A program made the translations under genes and the position numbers. A stretch of DNA of 64,000 bases. Origin: Candidatus Hadersleviella danica. GTDB lineage: Bacteria > Chloroflexota > Anaerolineae > Promineifilales > Promineifilaceae. This document shows positions 9,268 to 18,138 of the stretch, in pieces. The notes under the pieces were generated by a model, which was given only the letters and a program-made list of their open reading frames with translations, was not told the origin of the DNA and made no database searches. The stretch covers positions 138,100-202,099 of the forward strand of contig JADJSZ010000005.1 of assembly GCA_016711405.1 (NCBI GenBank), written 5' to 3'. Position 1 is the first letter of the stretch; each line of letters opens with the position of its first letter.

Positions 9268-9306
9268 GGGGGTTGTTATTCGTTATTGGTTATTGGTTAT
9301 TGGTTC
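9268..9306. repeat. GGTTATT heptamer array
   Basis: Four to five tandem copies of GTTATTC/GGTTATT. The array overlaps the last codons of the TetR gene (encoding the PITNNQ tail). Confidence 0.8.
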
Positions 9307-9876
9307 ATTGACATACCCCACACTGCGGAGCAGGAGCGGCACGAGGGAATCTATAATGCGTTGGGGTTCGGGTTCGCCCGTGTACACCCAGCGGATGACG
9401 AGGGCGTAAATCGCGCCCATCCATGCGTGGGCGGTGACTTCGCTGTCCACGGCCGTAATATCCCCAATCGCCACCGCCTCTTGCAAATAACCGTCAATCA
9501 GCCGCGCAAAACGGTCGTTGACTTCGTTGCGCTTTTGTTCAAACGGCTGGCCCAGCCCCGTGGCCTGCACCAGCAAAATCTTGGCGGGGCGGCGGTATTT
9601 GCCAAAGGTTTGCAAGCAGGTCTCGAGGGCGACTTGCACCCGCCCCATGCCGGGGGGCAGGGGTTCGATAGCGGCCGTGACTCGCCGCTCCAACAAATCG
9701 GCAAATTGATCCACCAGCGAGAGGAAGAGCCGCTCTTTGTTGGGGAAATGAAAGTAAATCGAGCCTTTGGATGTTTCGGATTCGGCCGCGATTTCGTCCA
9801 GCTTGGTGTCGTGGTAGCCCTTGTTGGAAAAGATGTTCAAGGCGGATTCGAGAATGCGTTCGCGTGTACTTGTCAT
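9283..9876 (-). CDS. TetR/AcrR-family transcriptional regulator
   Basis: A 197-residue repressor. The ATG at 9876 gives MTSTRERILESALNIFSNKG; the N-terminal DNA-binding domain continues DTKLDEIAAESETSKGSIYFHFPNKERLF, a textbook TetR helix-turn-helix. The C-terminal ligand-binding domain is not assignable. The stop falls inside a heptamer repeat, so the last residues are repeat-encoded. A palindrome upstream (9925-9938) is a probable autoregulatory operator. The LLM oxidoreductase gene lies downstream on the same strand, about 100 bp away, and may be co-regulated. Confidence 0.92.
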   Translation of the reverse strand: MTSTRERILESALNIFSNKGYHDTKLDEIAAESETSKGSIYFHFPNKERLFLSLVDQFADLLERRVTAAIEPLPPGMGRVQVALETCLQTFGKYRRPAKILLVQATGLGQPFEQKRNEVNDRFARLIDGYLQEAVAIGDITAVDSEVTAHAWMGAIYALVIRWVYTGEPEPQRIIDSLVPLLLRSVGYVNEPITNNQ

Positions 9877-9924
9877 GGGAATTGTGAATTGTGAATGGGT
9901 AATTGTGAATGGTGAATGAATCAC

Positions 9925-9938
9925 ACTGACTGGTCAGT
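9925..9938. promoter_or_regulatory. Probable TetR operator
   Basis: ACTGAC-TG-GTCAGT is a dyad of six-base arms with a two-base centre, about 50 bp upstream of the TetR start. Its length and symmetry fit TetR-family autoregulatory sites. Confidence 0.6.
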
Positions 9939-9974
9939 CGGATTTTAGAGCAAAAAAGGCAGTGGAGCCAATGG

Positions 9975-10012
9975 AGACCTCCAAGGTTTTGGAAACCTTG
10001 GAGGTCTTTTTG
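9975..10012. terminator. Intrinsic terminator-like stem-loop
   Basis: A 15-base perfect stem (AGACCTCCAAGGTTT/AAACCTTGGAGGTCT) with a three-base loop is followed on the plus strand by TTTTTG. The gene ending at 10021 runs the other way, so the element may be a mobile hairpin; a related sequence (CCTTGGAGGTCTTC) occurs at about 49478. Confidence 0.6.
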
Positions 10013-10020
10013 CCCATTGC

Positions 10021-10989
10021 TCATTGCTCTGCACGCGCTTTGATGACGCGCAGGATGTAGTTTTGCAAATCAGCCATGATGAAGTCTGTCCAGACCATGC
10101 CGTACTCGTTGAAGCGGGTTTGCAAAACGTGCTCACTGCTGAGATAGAGGATAACCGAGCCATCCGCGAGGGGTTCGATGACATATTGACCCTGCAACAC
10201 GTTAAATTGCTCGCTACCAATCATATTTAGCGGAGCGGGGAGTAAGGGCTGGGATTGCGCCTCGATGGTGAAGGCGATGAGTTCGTTGGGTTGCCATGCC
10301 GTAATCGTCTCGGCAAAGACCAGCCCATCCTCAAAACGAGCATCCCGCTGTGCCCCCACCCCTTCGCCAATCAGTTCGGCCGAAACGGGGCGCGGCAAAC
10401 CGATGGCGTGGAAGAAGTTCCACTCATGCTCCGCCTCGGTGATGAGGGGCACGCTGGCAATCTGCGCCCACACTTCCTCGGCCGTGGCTTCAATGTGAAT
10501 TTGGGTGTAGGTGGTGACGGCCAGCGGCCGTGTCTCAATCTGCAACTCGAGGGGCGCGGCCGTGTAGGGGGCGATGAGAAAAATCAGCACGGCCGACTTC
10601 GACCACTTCATGCTCCAGACGACAATCCCCCCCACACTCGAGATAAACAAAAAGGCAGGCAAGGCCAAAATCACACACACCATAAACTCAAGTTGAAACA
10701 AGAGCAGGACGACCATAAAGGCGGTGCAAGAGAGCCACGGCATGAAAATGGCATACCAAACGCTCGGTTTTTCGGTGCTGGGGGAAAAAGAGATAGTTAG
10801 GGCACCTAAGGCGAGGGGGACTAAAAAGAGGAAGCTACAGGTGAGAATGGCGGCCACATCCCCCTGCCACAGCCATTCGCCAAAAGCGTAATGCGCCACA
10901 AGGCCATAGGCAACGGCCAGTCCAATCCCTAGCAGGGTGGGGAACAACGGCCGTACAAAAGCGTGCCAAAAAGAGTGTTGAGTGGTCAT
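10021..10989 (-). CDS. Membrane protein with C-terminal SRPBCC-like domain
   Basis: A 322-residue protein. The N-terminal half has four or five hydrophobic spans (LFPTLLGIGLAVAYGLVAHY, AAILTCSFLFLVPLALGAL, CTAFMVVLLLFQLEFMVCVI and others). The C-terminal half reads like a START/SRPBCC domain: IHIEATAEEVWAQIASVPLIT, VFAETITAWQPNELIAFTIE, and YVIEPLADGSVILYLSSEH. Families of this type bind hydrophobic ligands, but no ligand can be given. The gene is alone between hairpins at 9975-10007 and 11042-11075. Confidence 0.6.
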   Translation of the reverse strand: MTTQHSFWHAFVRPLFPTLLGIGLAVAYGLVAHYAFGEWLWQGDVAAILTCSFLFLVPLALGALTISFSPSTEKPSVWYAIFMPWLSCTAFMVVLLLFQLEFMVCVILALPAFLFISSVGGIVVWSMKWSKSAVLIFLIAPYTAAPLELQIETRPLAVTTYTQIHIEATAEEVWAQIASVPLITEAEHEWNFFHAIGLPRPVSAELIGEGVGAQRDARFEDGLVFAETITAWQPNELIAFTIEAQSQPLLPAPLNMIGSEQFNVLQGQYVIEPLADGSVILYLSSEHVLQTRFNEYGMVWTDFIMADLQNYILRVIKARAEQ

Positions 10990-11041
10990 AAATCACATCC
11001 TGTTGGAGTATCTCTCGGTGAATTCACGAGGTGGGTTAACT

Positions 11042-11075
11042 TTCACAACTTTCAATAAATTCTGAAAGTTGTGAA
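11042..11075. repeat. Inverted repeat
   Basis: TTCACAACTTTCA (11042-11054) and its complement TGAAAGTTGTGAA (11063-11075) flank an 8-base loop, in the gap between two minus-strand genes. No U-tract follows. Confidence 0.6.
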
Positions 11076-11166
11076 CAGTATAGCAGGATGTGCCACGCAG
11101 GTCTAGCGAACCTTTCGCTTTCAGCCCTCATTGCAGCAATGCTCCCGCCCACCTAACTTTCAACCA

Positions 11167-12765
11167 CTAACCCTCTTCCCCTCCCTGCCACCACCTCGGC
11201 CGTGTATCGTGCAAAATCGTCTGCGCCGCATTGCGGCCCGATGCCCCCATAATGCCCCCACCGGGATGGGTACTCGCCCCCGTCAGATACAGCCCCTCGA
11301 TGGGTGTGCGGTAATCGCTCATGCCGATGATGGGACGGAGCATAAACATCTGGTCAATAGACATCTCGAGGTGCATGACATTGCCCCGCAACAGCCCCAA
11401 CTCCCGCTCCAAATAGAGCGGCGTTTCGATGAGTTTGTCTATCACGGCCGACTTCACATTCGGCGCGTACTGGCTCATCACGTCCAGCATCCGCCCCGCC
11501 TCCCGCTCCTGTATCTCATCCCAATCCTCCCTATCGGCCAACTCATAGGGGTAGTATTGCCCCCACACAAAGAGGGTGTGCTTGCCCGGCGGAGCCAGTG
11601 TTGGGTCGGCCGCCGAAAAGGTCATGCCAATCAGCGCGGGGTCGGCCGACGGCCGTTTGGTCAAATAATCCCCATACGCCGCATCCAAATAGTCCAGCGT
11701 GGGGCAAATAAATTGCAGGGCGATATGCTCTTCCCCTATTGCGCCGCGTGGGGTAGAGGTGGCCGTGTAATCGGGCAATTCGTCCATCGCACAGCGCAAA
11801 ATCATGCCAAAGCCATTGCCAATGCGGCTGTTTTGCACCATGCGCGTCGTCTGTTCGGGGAAGTGCCCTGCCACCATTTTGAGCGTGGTGTGGATGTGCG
11901 CCCCCGAGATGACCAGCGGGGCGGTGAAGGTTTCGGCCGTGCCTGTCTCGCTGTGGGTGATTTGCACCCCAGCGGCACGGCCGTTGAGCACCAAAATCTT
12001 CTGGGCGGGGGCGTTGGTCAAAATGGTTCCCCCGTGCGCCTCAATCATCCGCGCCAGTGCTTGGGTGAGCCGGCCCGAGCCGCCACGCGGCCGTTTCATG
12101 CCGCTGACATGGTACATGGGGTGCCACAGGGCGAACGGAGCCGAGAGTGGTTCGGTGGGGGGCGGCCCCGATTGGGCGGCCATCCAGCCAATCAGGGCGG
12201 GCAACTCCTCCCCCGCAAACGATTGGCGCAGAAGCTGGCCGTAGCCACGAAAAATGTCGGTCAGCCGTTCCCAGTTTCGGCCGCCCAACCCGCTCTTGTA
12301 GATGAGGTTTTTGCCGACGTTCCACGGGGTGGGGGGCTGGCAAAAGGTCTCCACGGTCGCTTCGGCCAACGGCCGCCACAGCTCGATAAAGCGACGATAC
12401 GCCTCCGCCTCTTGCTCGCTCACATTTTGGGCGATATTCTCACAGGTGCGGTCTAAATCTTTATAGAGGGTGATGGCACGGCCGTCGGGGAACGGCGCGA
12501 AGAAGAGCGGGTCTAAATCGAGGTACTCCAAACCGTACTCGGCCAGCCGCAAATCTTGCACGATGGGGGTGTGGTGGATGAGGATGTGCGCCGAGCCGCC
12601 GAGGTCGAACTTGAACCCCGGCACAATCTCCTCGGTCACGACAGCGCCACCAACCCTGTGCCGCCGCTCCACGACCAGCACTTTTTTGCCCGCCTGTGCC
12701 AGATACCCCGCACAAATCAGTCCATTGTGGCCCGCCCCAATGATAATCGCATCGTAGTCGCTCAT
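11167..12765 (-). CDS. FAD-dependent oxidoreductase of the phytoene desaturase (CrtI/PYROXD2) type
   Basis: A 532-residue flavoprotein. It begins MSDYDAIIIGAGHNGLICAGYLAQAG, the dinucleotide-binding GxGxxG, followed by the second half KVLVVERRHRVGG. A long middle section and the C-terminal FAD-binding segment (IEGLYLTGASTHPGGGIMGASGRNAAQ) complete the amine-oxidase/CrtI pattern. PYROXD2-like members act on unknown substrates, so a carotenoid role is only one possibility. I start at 12765, since the seven codons before it add nothing family-like. It is divergent from the GT39-like gene, with about 90 bp between starts. Confidence 0.88.
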   Translation of the reverse strand: MSDYDAIIIGAGHNGLICAGYLAQAGKKVLVVERRHRVGGAVVTEEIVPGFKFDLGGSAHILIHHTPIVQDLRLAEYGLEYLDLDPLFFAPFPDGRAITLYKDLDRTCENIAQNVSEQEAEAYRRFIELWRPLAEATVETFCQPPTPWNVGKNLIYKSGLGGRNWERLTDIFRGYGQLLRQSFAGEELPALIGWMAAQSGPPPTEPLSAPFALWHPMYHVSGMKRPRGGSGRLTQALARMIEAHGGTILTNAPAQKILVLNGRAAGVQITHSETGTAETFTAPLVISGAHIHTTLKMVAGHFPEQTTRMVQNSRIGNGFGMILRCAMDELPDYTATSTPRGAIGEEHIALQFICPTLDYLDAAYGDYLTKRPSADPALIGMTFSAADPTLAPPGKHTLFVWGQYYPYELADREDWDEIQEREAGRMLDVMSQYAPNVKSAVIDKLIETPLYLERELGLLRGNVMHLEMSIDQMFMLRPIIGMSDYRTPIEGLYLTGASTHPGGGIMGASGRNAAQTILHDTRPRWWQGGEEG

Positions 12766-12857
12766 AGGTTTTTTTCGTAGGGGCAACCCTTGTGGTTGCC
12801 CTCAGTCTCCGCCTTCCTCTGTTGCTTTCCGGCATCCTGCCCCTGCCTGCATTGTCC

Positions 12858-14837
12858 ATGACCAACGACCAATTACCAAAGTCCAATTACCAATTACCAA
12901 CATGGCTAGAAGTTTTGGCGGTCACGGCCGTTCTCACCCTCGCGGCCGTATTCCGCATGGGCTGGCCGGGGCTGGCCGAGTTCAAGGCGGACGAGGCGCG
13001 GCTGTTGGCTTTGGCGTGGGAGATGGCCGACGGCCGTGCCTTTCCTCTGCGCGGCATCAGCAGTTCGGTGGGCATTTCCAACTTTCCCACCAGTGTATGG
13101 CTCTATGCCATGCCGTTGGTGGTGTGGGGGCATGTGTATGCGGCCGTATTGTGGACAGGTCTGCTCAACACGGCCGCTGTCGGCCTGACCTATTGGCTGG
13201 TGCGCCGTTACTGGGGCTGGCAAGCCGCCTTGGTGGCCGCGTTCATGCTGGCCGTCAGCCCGTGGGCTATCATGCATAGCCGCAAAATCTGGGCGCAAAA
13301 CTTGCTGTTACCCTTTGTACTGGGCTGGGGCATCTGTGCGGGGCTGGCCTTGGTCGAGCAACGCCAACGCTGGCTCATCCCGATGTTGGTTTGTGCGGCC
13401 GTGGCGGTGCAAATCCATTTGGCGGCCGTTTCCATTTTGCTGGCCACGGCCGTTCTTCTCCTCATTTTTCGCCAGCGGGTGGCGTGGCGGTGGGTGGGAT
13501 GGGGTCTGGGCACGGCCGTCGTGCTGGTCATTCCCTTTCTCATCCATGTGGTGCGCCAAGGAACACGCGGCTTGGTCGCCTTCATGCGAAGTGACCGAGC
13601 GGAGCAGTGCTGGCGGTTTTAGCTGGCAACCCATCCTGCACACCGCCCGCCTGACCACGGGCTGGCAACTGCACGCCCTCGCTGGGCCAAGTGGCTACGA
13701 GGCGTATCTCGCCCAACTGCCGCCCGTGCTCATGCCGCTGATTTGGGTGGTGTGGGGTTTGCTGGCCGTGCTGGGTTTGGCCTACATGGGCTGGCTGGCG
13801 TGGGTGGGCTGGGGGGATGCGTCGGCCGTTACCCGCCGCCCGGCCGAAATGAGCTTGCTGTTGCTGGTCTGGTTGGGAGCGGCCGTGGCCACCTTTATCT
13901 GGTTCCCCACCCCCGTTGAATTGCACTACCTACTCCCCATCTACCCCGTGCCCTATGTGGCGGCGGGGGTGTTGCTGGCGTGGCTGTGGCCGTGGTTGCG
14001 CTGGCGGGGCGGGGCGTTTGTGGTGGCCAGCGGGGCGGGGCAGTTGTGGGCGGTGTGGCTATTGCTGGGCTTTGTGGGGCAGGTGGGCACGCCCGGTGGT
14101 ATGGGTCGCCTGTTTCTGCTTATTTGTATGCGGCCGAAACGGCCGAAAAATGGCTGGCCGAAACCTCGGCCACCGAGGTGATTATTGCGGGGACGGGGGA
14201 TGACCCTGCCCGAGATGAGTTTGCGGCCGTTTTCGGGGTGCTGTTGCGCGATGTGCCCCATCGTTTTGTGAACATCCAGCAAGCGGCCCTGTTTCCCGAA
14301 GGAGCGGCCGTGGTTTTGCTCCACCCCGCCCCCGCCCCGCTGATGGATTTGTATGCCACAGCGGCCACGGCCGAGCGCACCATCCCCCTGCGCCCCGGCG
14401 AAGGCTTTTTGATGGTGGTGACTTTGCCCGCCCACAGTGCCCCCACCCCATCCAGCCCCTTTGTGCCCCTGCGCTGGCTGTCCAATGGGGTGAATTTTGT
14501 GGGGGTGGATGCCCCACGGCCGAATGGGGATTTTCGGCTGTATTGGGAGGTGGGCGAGCCACGAGTAGACGGCCGTTATTACTTCCTCAACCATGTCCAA
14601 GATGCGTTGGGCAACGAGTTGGCCCAAACTGATGTGCCCGCGCTGGCCATGAGCCAATGGCGGCCGGGGGATGTGGTGGTGAGTCGATTTGTGTTGCAAG
14701 ATTTGGAGAAGGGGGTGCGGCCGTTGACAATTCGGACGGGCATGTATCATTTTCCGTCGCTGGAGCAAATCTATTTGCTGGATGAAAACGCCGCCCCTTA
14801 TGAAGACGCGGCCGAAACCATTGTGCCCCTCGACTAG
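12858..14837 (+). CDS. GT39-like membrane glycosyltransferase, with two compensating frameshifts
   Basis: A polytopic membrane protein like ArnT/PMT glycosyltransferases, which use polyprenyl-phosphate sugars on the outer face of the membrane. After MTNDQ the first span follows (VLAVTAVLTLAAVFRMGW) and then the acidic first-loop motif EFKADEARLLALAWEMADG. More spans continue to about 13590. The frame then shifts near 13605-13620, runs in another frame to about 14100 (LIWVVWGLLAVLGLAYMGW, the ELHYLLPIYPVPYVAAGV span), and shifts back near 14100-14112 for the soluble C-terminal part ending in ETIVPLD. Both shifts join family-like sequence, so the gene is probably intact. Confidence 0.75.
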
Positions 14838-14881
14838 GGACTTGGGACTTGGGACTTGGGACTTGGGACTTGGGACTTGGG
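14837..14881. repeat. Six tandem GGGACTT heptamers
   Basis: Six exact copies of GGGACTT directly follow the stop codon of the GT39-like gene. Confidence 0.95.
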
Positions 14882-15040
14882 CTTGTGCCTTCTGCCCCCG
14901 TCCCCTGTCCCTACCCCGTCCAAAATTATCAAGATAGCTTGGAACCACGCCGTTTCCTCTATCTCTACCCCCTATCTTGTAAGTCCAGCCGTAAGACACC
15001 TTGGCTATCCTATTCTTAGTTAGCTTTTCCTCCTTGGTGC

Positions 15041-15085
15041 GGCGTTGATTGGATTTGCCCCTCTTCCAATCAACGCCTCTTTTTT
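15041..15085 (+). terminator. Intrinsic terminator
   Basis: A 13-base perfect stem (GGCGTTGATTGGA, 15041-15053, with TCCAATCAACGCC, 15064-15076) is followed by TCTTTTTTTGCC. It closes the GT39-like transcript and marks the edge of the insertion-sequence cluster. Confidence 0.85.
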
Positions 15086-15099
15086 TGCCTCTGAATATA

Positions 15100-16030
15100 T
15101 TTGGGTTAGAATCAAAGAAGGCAAAAAGAGCTTCCTGACCCTGCTTCAGAAAATTGCTAGAACAACAAACTCAAAGAACCCAAATAAATCGGCAATTTCT
15201 CTTGGGAATGCCCCGATGCGGTCGCAACCAAGACCTTAACAATGACCATGTAATCCCTTCAATCGTTGGTATGGACTTCCATGAAAACCACGGTCCCCAT
15301 CCCTTATCGCGAGCATACTCGCCTTGCGAATGGGCTGACCGTCTGATAGTTGTATCCTCTTACGCCGTCAACTGATTGTAAATGGCGTATTCGTCGGTAA
15401 AAACCTGCTCCCCATAGCCACAATCTCTTGAATGACTGGTTGAATCGTCGCTTGTTGGACGTTGGCTAACATCTTAAGTAATCACTCACCATTCCGTTGA
15501 ATGAGACCCAAAAATGGGTGGTTTCTTCTCTTCCAAAGTGCCCTGCCCCTGGATCGCCTTTGAGGCGATTGCTTGCGGTCGCCCTTTCGTTTTTGGCCGC
15601 CATTGCTTTGAGGATGCCTCTTGTGACCTGCTACCAGATACACTTCATCAAATTCAACTTCACCCCTTAGGATAACCTCTTTTTCTCCACCACACCAGAC
15701 CGCAATTGGGTTGTCATCTTTACAACATCCTTGTTAAGACTTAATTCAGCGTAATTTGCGGTTCGATAGATTCAGACCCATCAAACACAAACACAACATC
15801 CAGATACTCAGGGCTGATGGTGACCTGCAAAGATGGTGTCAGTCAAATCATCGAATTGTCGTTCACGCCTTGCACTCATATCTTTGGCGATGTGGAGGTT
15901 ATGGAATCCCTCGTTTTTTGACCCAAACATGATCGCAATGGGGGCAATGGATCCCATTTAGCCATCCTGTTCGCACCATTTCAGAGCATCGGCTTCATCG
16001 ACTGAGCTTAGGAAATGCTTTAGCATAGAC
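15100..16030 (-). pseudogene. Decayed IS1595-family (ISXO2-like) transposase
   Basis: Not an open frame, but conceptual translation of the minus strand in shifting frames gives family signatures in order. These are a zinc-ribbon start (CPHCGS, then VWVKKRG, HNLHIAK) near 15960-15890, the DDE region VEFDEVYLVAGHKRHP near 15645, FYTDEYAIYNQL near 15385, and a C-terminal WSLLRSWLRPHRGIP near 15225. There are at least three frame changes. The degree of decay is greater than the single indels seen in conserved genes here, so this looks like a genuine relic. It is head-to-head with the IS701-type relic. Confidence 0.8.
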
Positions 16031-16060
16031 AATCACCTTTGCGTTTTTGTCTATGCTAAA
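16019..16060. repeat. 14-bp inverted repeat between two IS relics
   Basis: TTTAGCATAGACAA (16019-16032) and TTGTCTATGCTAAA (16047-16060) with a 14-base spacer. It lies at the junction of the IS1595- and IS701-type relics and may be a terminal repeat or a terminator remnant. Confidence 0.6.
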
Positions 16061-16089
16061 TTTCCTGCCTTTTTTGCAACTTGGCTCTG

Positions 16090-17454
16090 ATCCTTGGAAT
16101 CCATCAAGAGCCTTACAGATTTTTGTCGAGGTTTAAAGACGGTTTTCGAACCAAAACTCGAGATACAGACCACTATGTTCCCCTTATCTAAGCGGGTTAC
16201 TGCGTCTCAACAACGACAAAATGATGACCAACATTGCGCGTGAAAAGGAGATTCCCAGCCAAAACATGCGAACAATTTCTGAGCGATTCTCCTTGGAGCG
16301 AACAAAACCCAATTGTTCAGGTGCAAGACGAGATTAGCGCACGACCTGAATTCCAAAAGGGAAGCGTGTTGATCATTGATGAATCGGCCGATAAAGTGGC
16401 CAGCACAAAGCAGGGAGTACCAGGCAACACAATGGCAACTTAGGCAAAATTGAACAAAGTCAGGTAGGTGTCTTTGCGGGTTTAGTCAATAATAGTCCCA
16501 CTGTTGGATTGATGGTCAATTGTATTTTGCCAGAAGCATGGTTTAGCGAAAGTTTGCCCAAACACGTCAAAAGTTGGTTTACCCGAACAAGTTGTCTTCA
16601 AACCAAAATTCAAATCGCCGCAGAACTGATTAAAAATGCTCATCGTCAAGGTGTGCCTTTTGAGGCGGTTGATTTTGATACCCTTTATGGGCGGAATAGT
16701 TGGCTGAGAGACGAGTTGGACAAAGAACAAATTGAGTACTATGGCGATGTCCCCAGTAATTCCACAGTTTTCTTAGAACGCCCCTTGATCCATTGGCCTG
16801 TGACGAAGAAAGGTGAGAGCCAAGAAGCCACGAGTCATTGGACTTTCCTATCAGGTTCAACAATTAGTCTACAAAGTTGAACGGTGGCACACCATTACCA
16901 TCCGTCCCAATGAACGGGGTCATTTAATTGCTGATTTTGCTCGTTTTCGAGTTTGGACAGTTCGTGAAGATGGGTCATTGCGTGAAGAATGGTTGTTGAT
17001 TCGGCGTGAACACGAAAAAGAGGACTATACCTACACCTTATCGAATGCCCCAACGGATTGTCCCTTGGAGGTGATGGCCGAGCGAAAGTGCCAGAGGTAT
17101 TTCATCGAACGCTCTAATCAAGACTCTAAATCGGAGATTGGTTGGGCTGATTTCCGAGGTATCAAATATCGTGGTTGGCTTCACCATTTGGCCTTCACCA
17201 TTATGGCTAGTTGGTTTGTTCTCGAGACGAAGCTGGACTGGGAGCAACAATTTTCGAGAGACCCAACTCTTATTGAAGTCTATGAGACTGATGTCTTACC
17301 CAAGTTATCCGTCGCCAATGTCCGTACCCTGCTTCAGGCGGCTATGCCTCTTCGGCAACTGTCGCCTGAACAAGCCATTGAGCTAGTGATTGAACACTTG
17401 GATAACAGGACAAAATCACGCAAGTCTCGTCTCAAAACGCGATTCAGACGATAA
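16090..17454 (+). pseudogene. IS701-family (DDE_5-like) transposase, frame-disrupted
   Basis: A DDE transposase in pieces. An N-terminal part near 16090-16230 reads YLSGLLRLNNDK in a broken frame; 16234-16443 carries the first catalytic Asp (SVLIIDESADK); 16509-16880 carries the second (VDFDTLYGRNSWLRDEL); 16813-17454 carries the Glu region (ERSNQDSKSEIGWADFRG) and the C-terminus. All three acidic residues are still present, but two or three frame changes prevent a single product. Just after the stop, 17458-17470 reads TAACATTGTCAAA, which also forms both ends of the MITE-like element at 38564-38686, so it is likely this element's terminal repeat. Confidence 0.82.
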
Positions 17455-17455
17455 A

Positions 17456-17782
17456 TGTAACATTGTCAAACTATCTACTTTATCCGTTTTCTCGCGCATT
17501 AAATGGCTTTGACCAAATCCTTTGATAACCAAGGGATTGACCACACTAACCTGATACCCTTGGGTATGTAAATGGGTCGCGACATCTTCCCAATAAATAT
17601 TGGTTGCTTCCATGACGACCCATGCGACAGGGTTTGTCTTGGCGTGGCGACGAAGCCATTTCACCAATTTCTTGAAACCTGACTCATCATTGCTAAATTC
17701 GGATTCCACATAGTTGCCTGACGGCAACCGCAAAGCCTGCATCAAATTTCTTTTTGGCAATATCTATTCCAAGGAAACTCAT
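17456..17782 (-). pseudogene. IS110-family transposase, N-terminal fragment
   Basis: Starts MSFLGIDIAKKKFDA at 17782 (the first Asp of the DEDD RuvC-like fold), shifts frame near 17735, and continues with SGFKKLVKWLRRH, VVMEATNIYWED, GYQVSVVNPLVIKGFGQ and EKTDKVDS, the classic IS110 N-terminal domain. Homology stops at about 17475, right where the IS701-type element ends, so the IS110 copy was cut there. The Ser-containing C-terminal transposase_20 domain is absent. Confidence 0.85.
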
Positions 17783-17998
17783 GCCAGAACCTCCTACTCA
17801 TTACTGCTTCCAGCCAATAGAGTTGGTGGCAGGTTAACCTTGTACTTGCGACTTCAGAGAGTTACGATTTTATTCAGCCTTGTGCCACCTTGTGGTGCTT
17901 TGCTCGCTAATCTGTAACACGGTCTGGATGACAATAGGTTTTTATCAGCGTTAGAAGCACCTCTGGATAGCTTACCTGATTTAGCCTAAGGTTTTTAG

Positions 17999-18045
17999 TT
18001 TAAGAGCGCGTTTACGATAGAAACTTGACATAACGCGCTCTTAAA
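17999..18045. repeat. 14-bp inverted repeat
   Basis: TTTAAGAGCGCGTT (17999-18012) and AACGCGCTCTTAAA (18032-18045) with a 19-base spacer, in a 350-bp gap (17783-18138) without a convincing gene. Confidence 0.6.
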
Positions 18046-18048
18046 CAA

Positions 18049-18098
18049 GGTTACAAGTTACATAAGCGCATGTAACTTGTAACTTGTAACTTGTAACC
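18049..18098. repeat. GTAACTT heptamer hairpin
   Basis: GGTTACAAGTTACAT, loop AAGCGC, then ATGTAACTTGTAAC and further GTAACTT units. A near copy with the loop in reverse complement (GCGCTT) is at 46240-46297, and a third with another loop is at 39548-39608. Confidence 0.85.
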
Positions 18099-18138
18099 AA
18101 TAATAATTCTCGAAACATCACCCCTGAAGAGATCCTTG

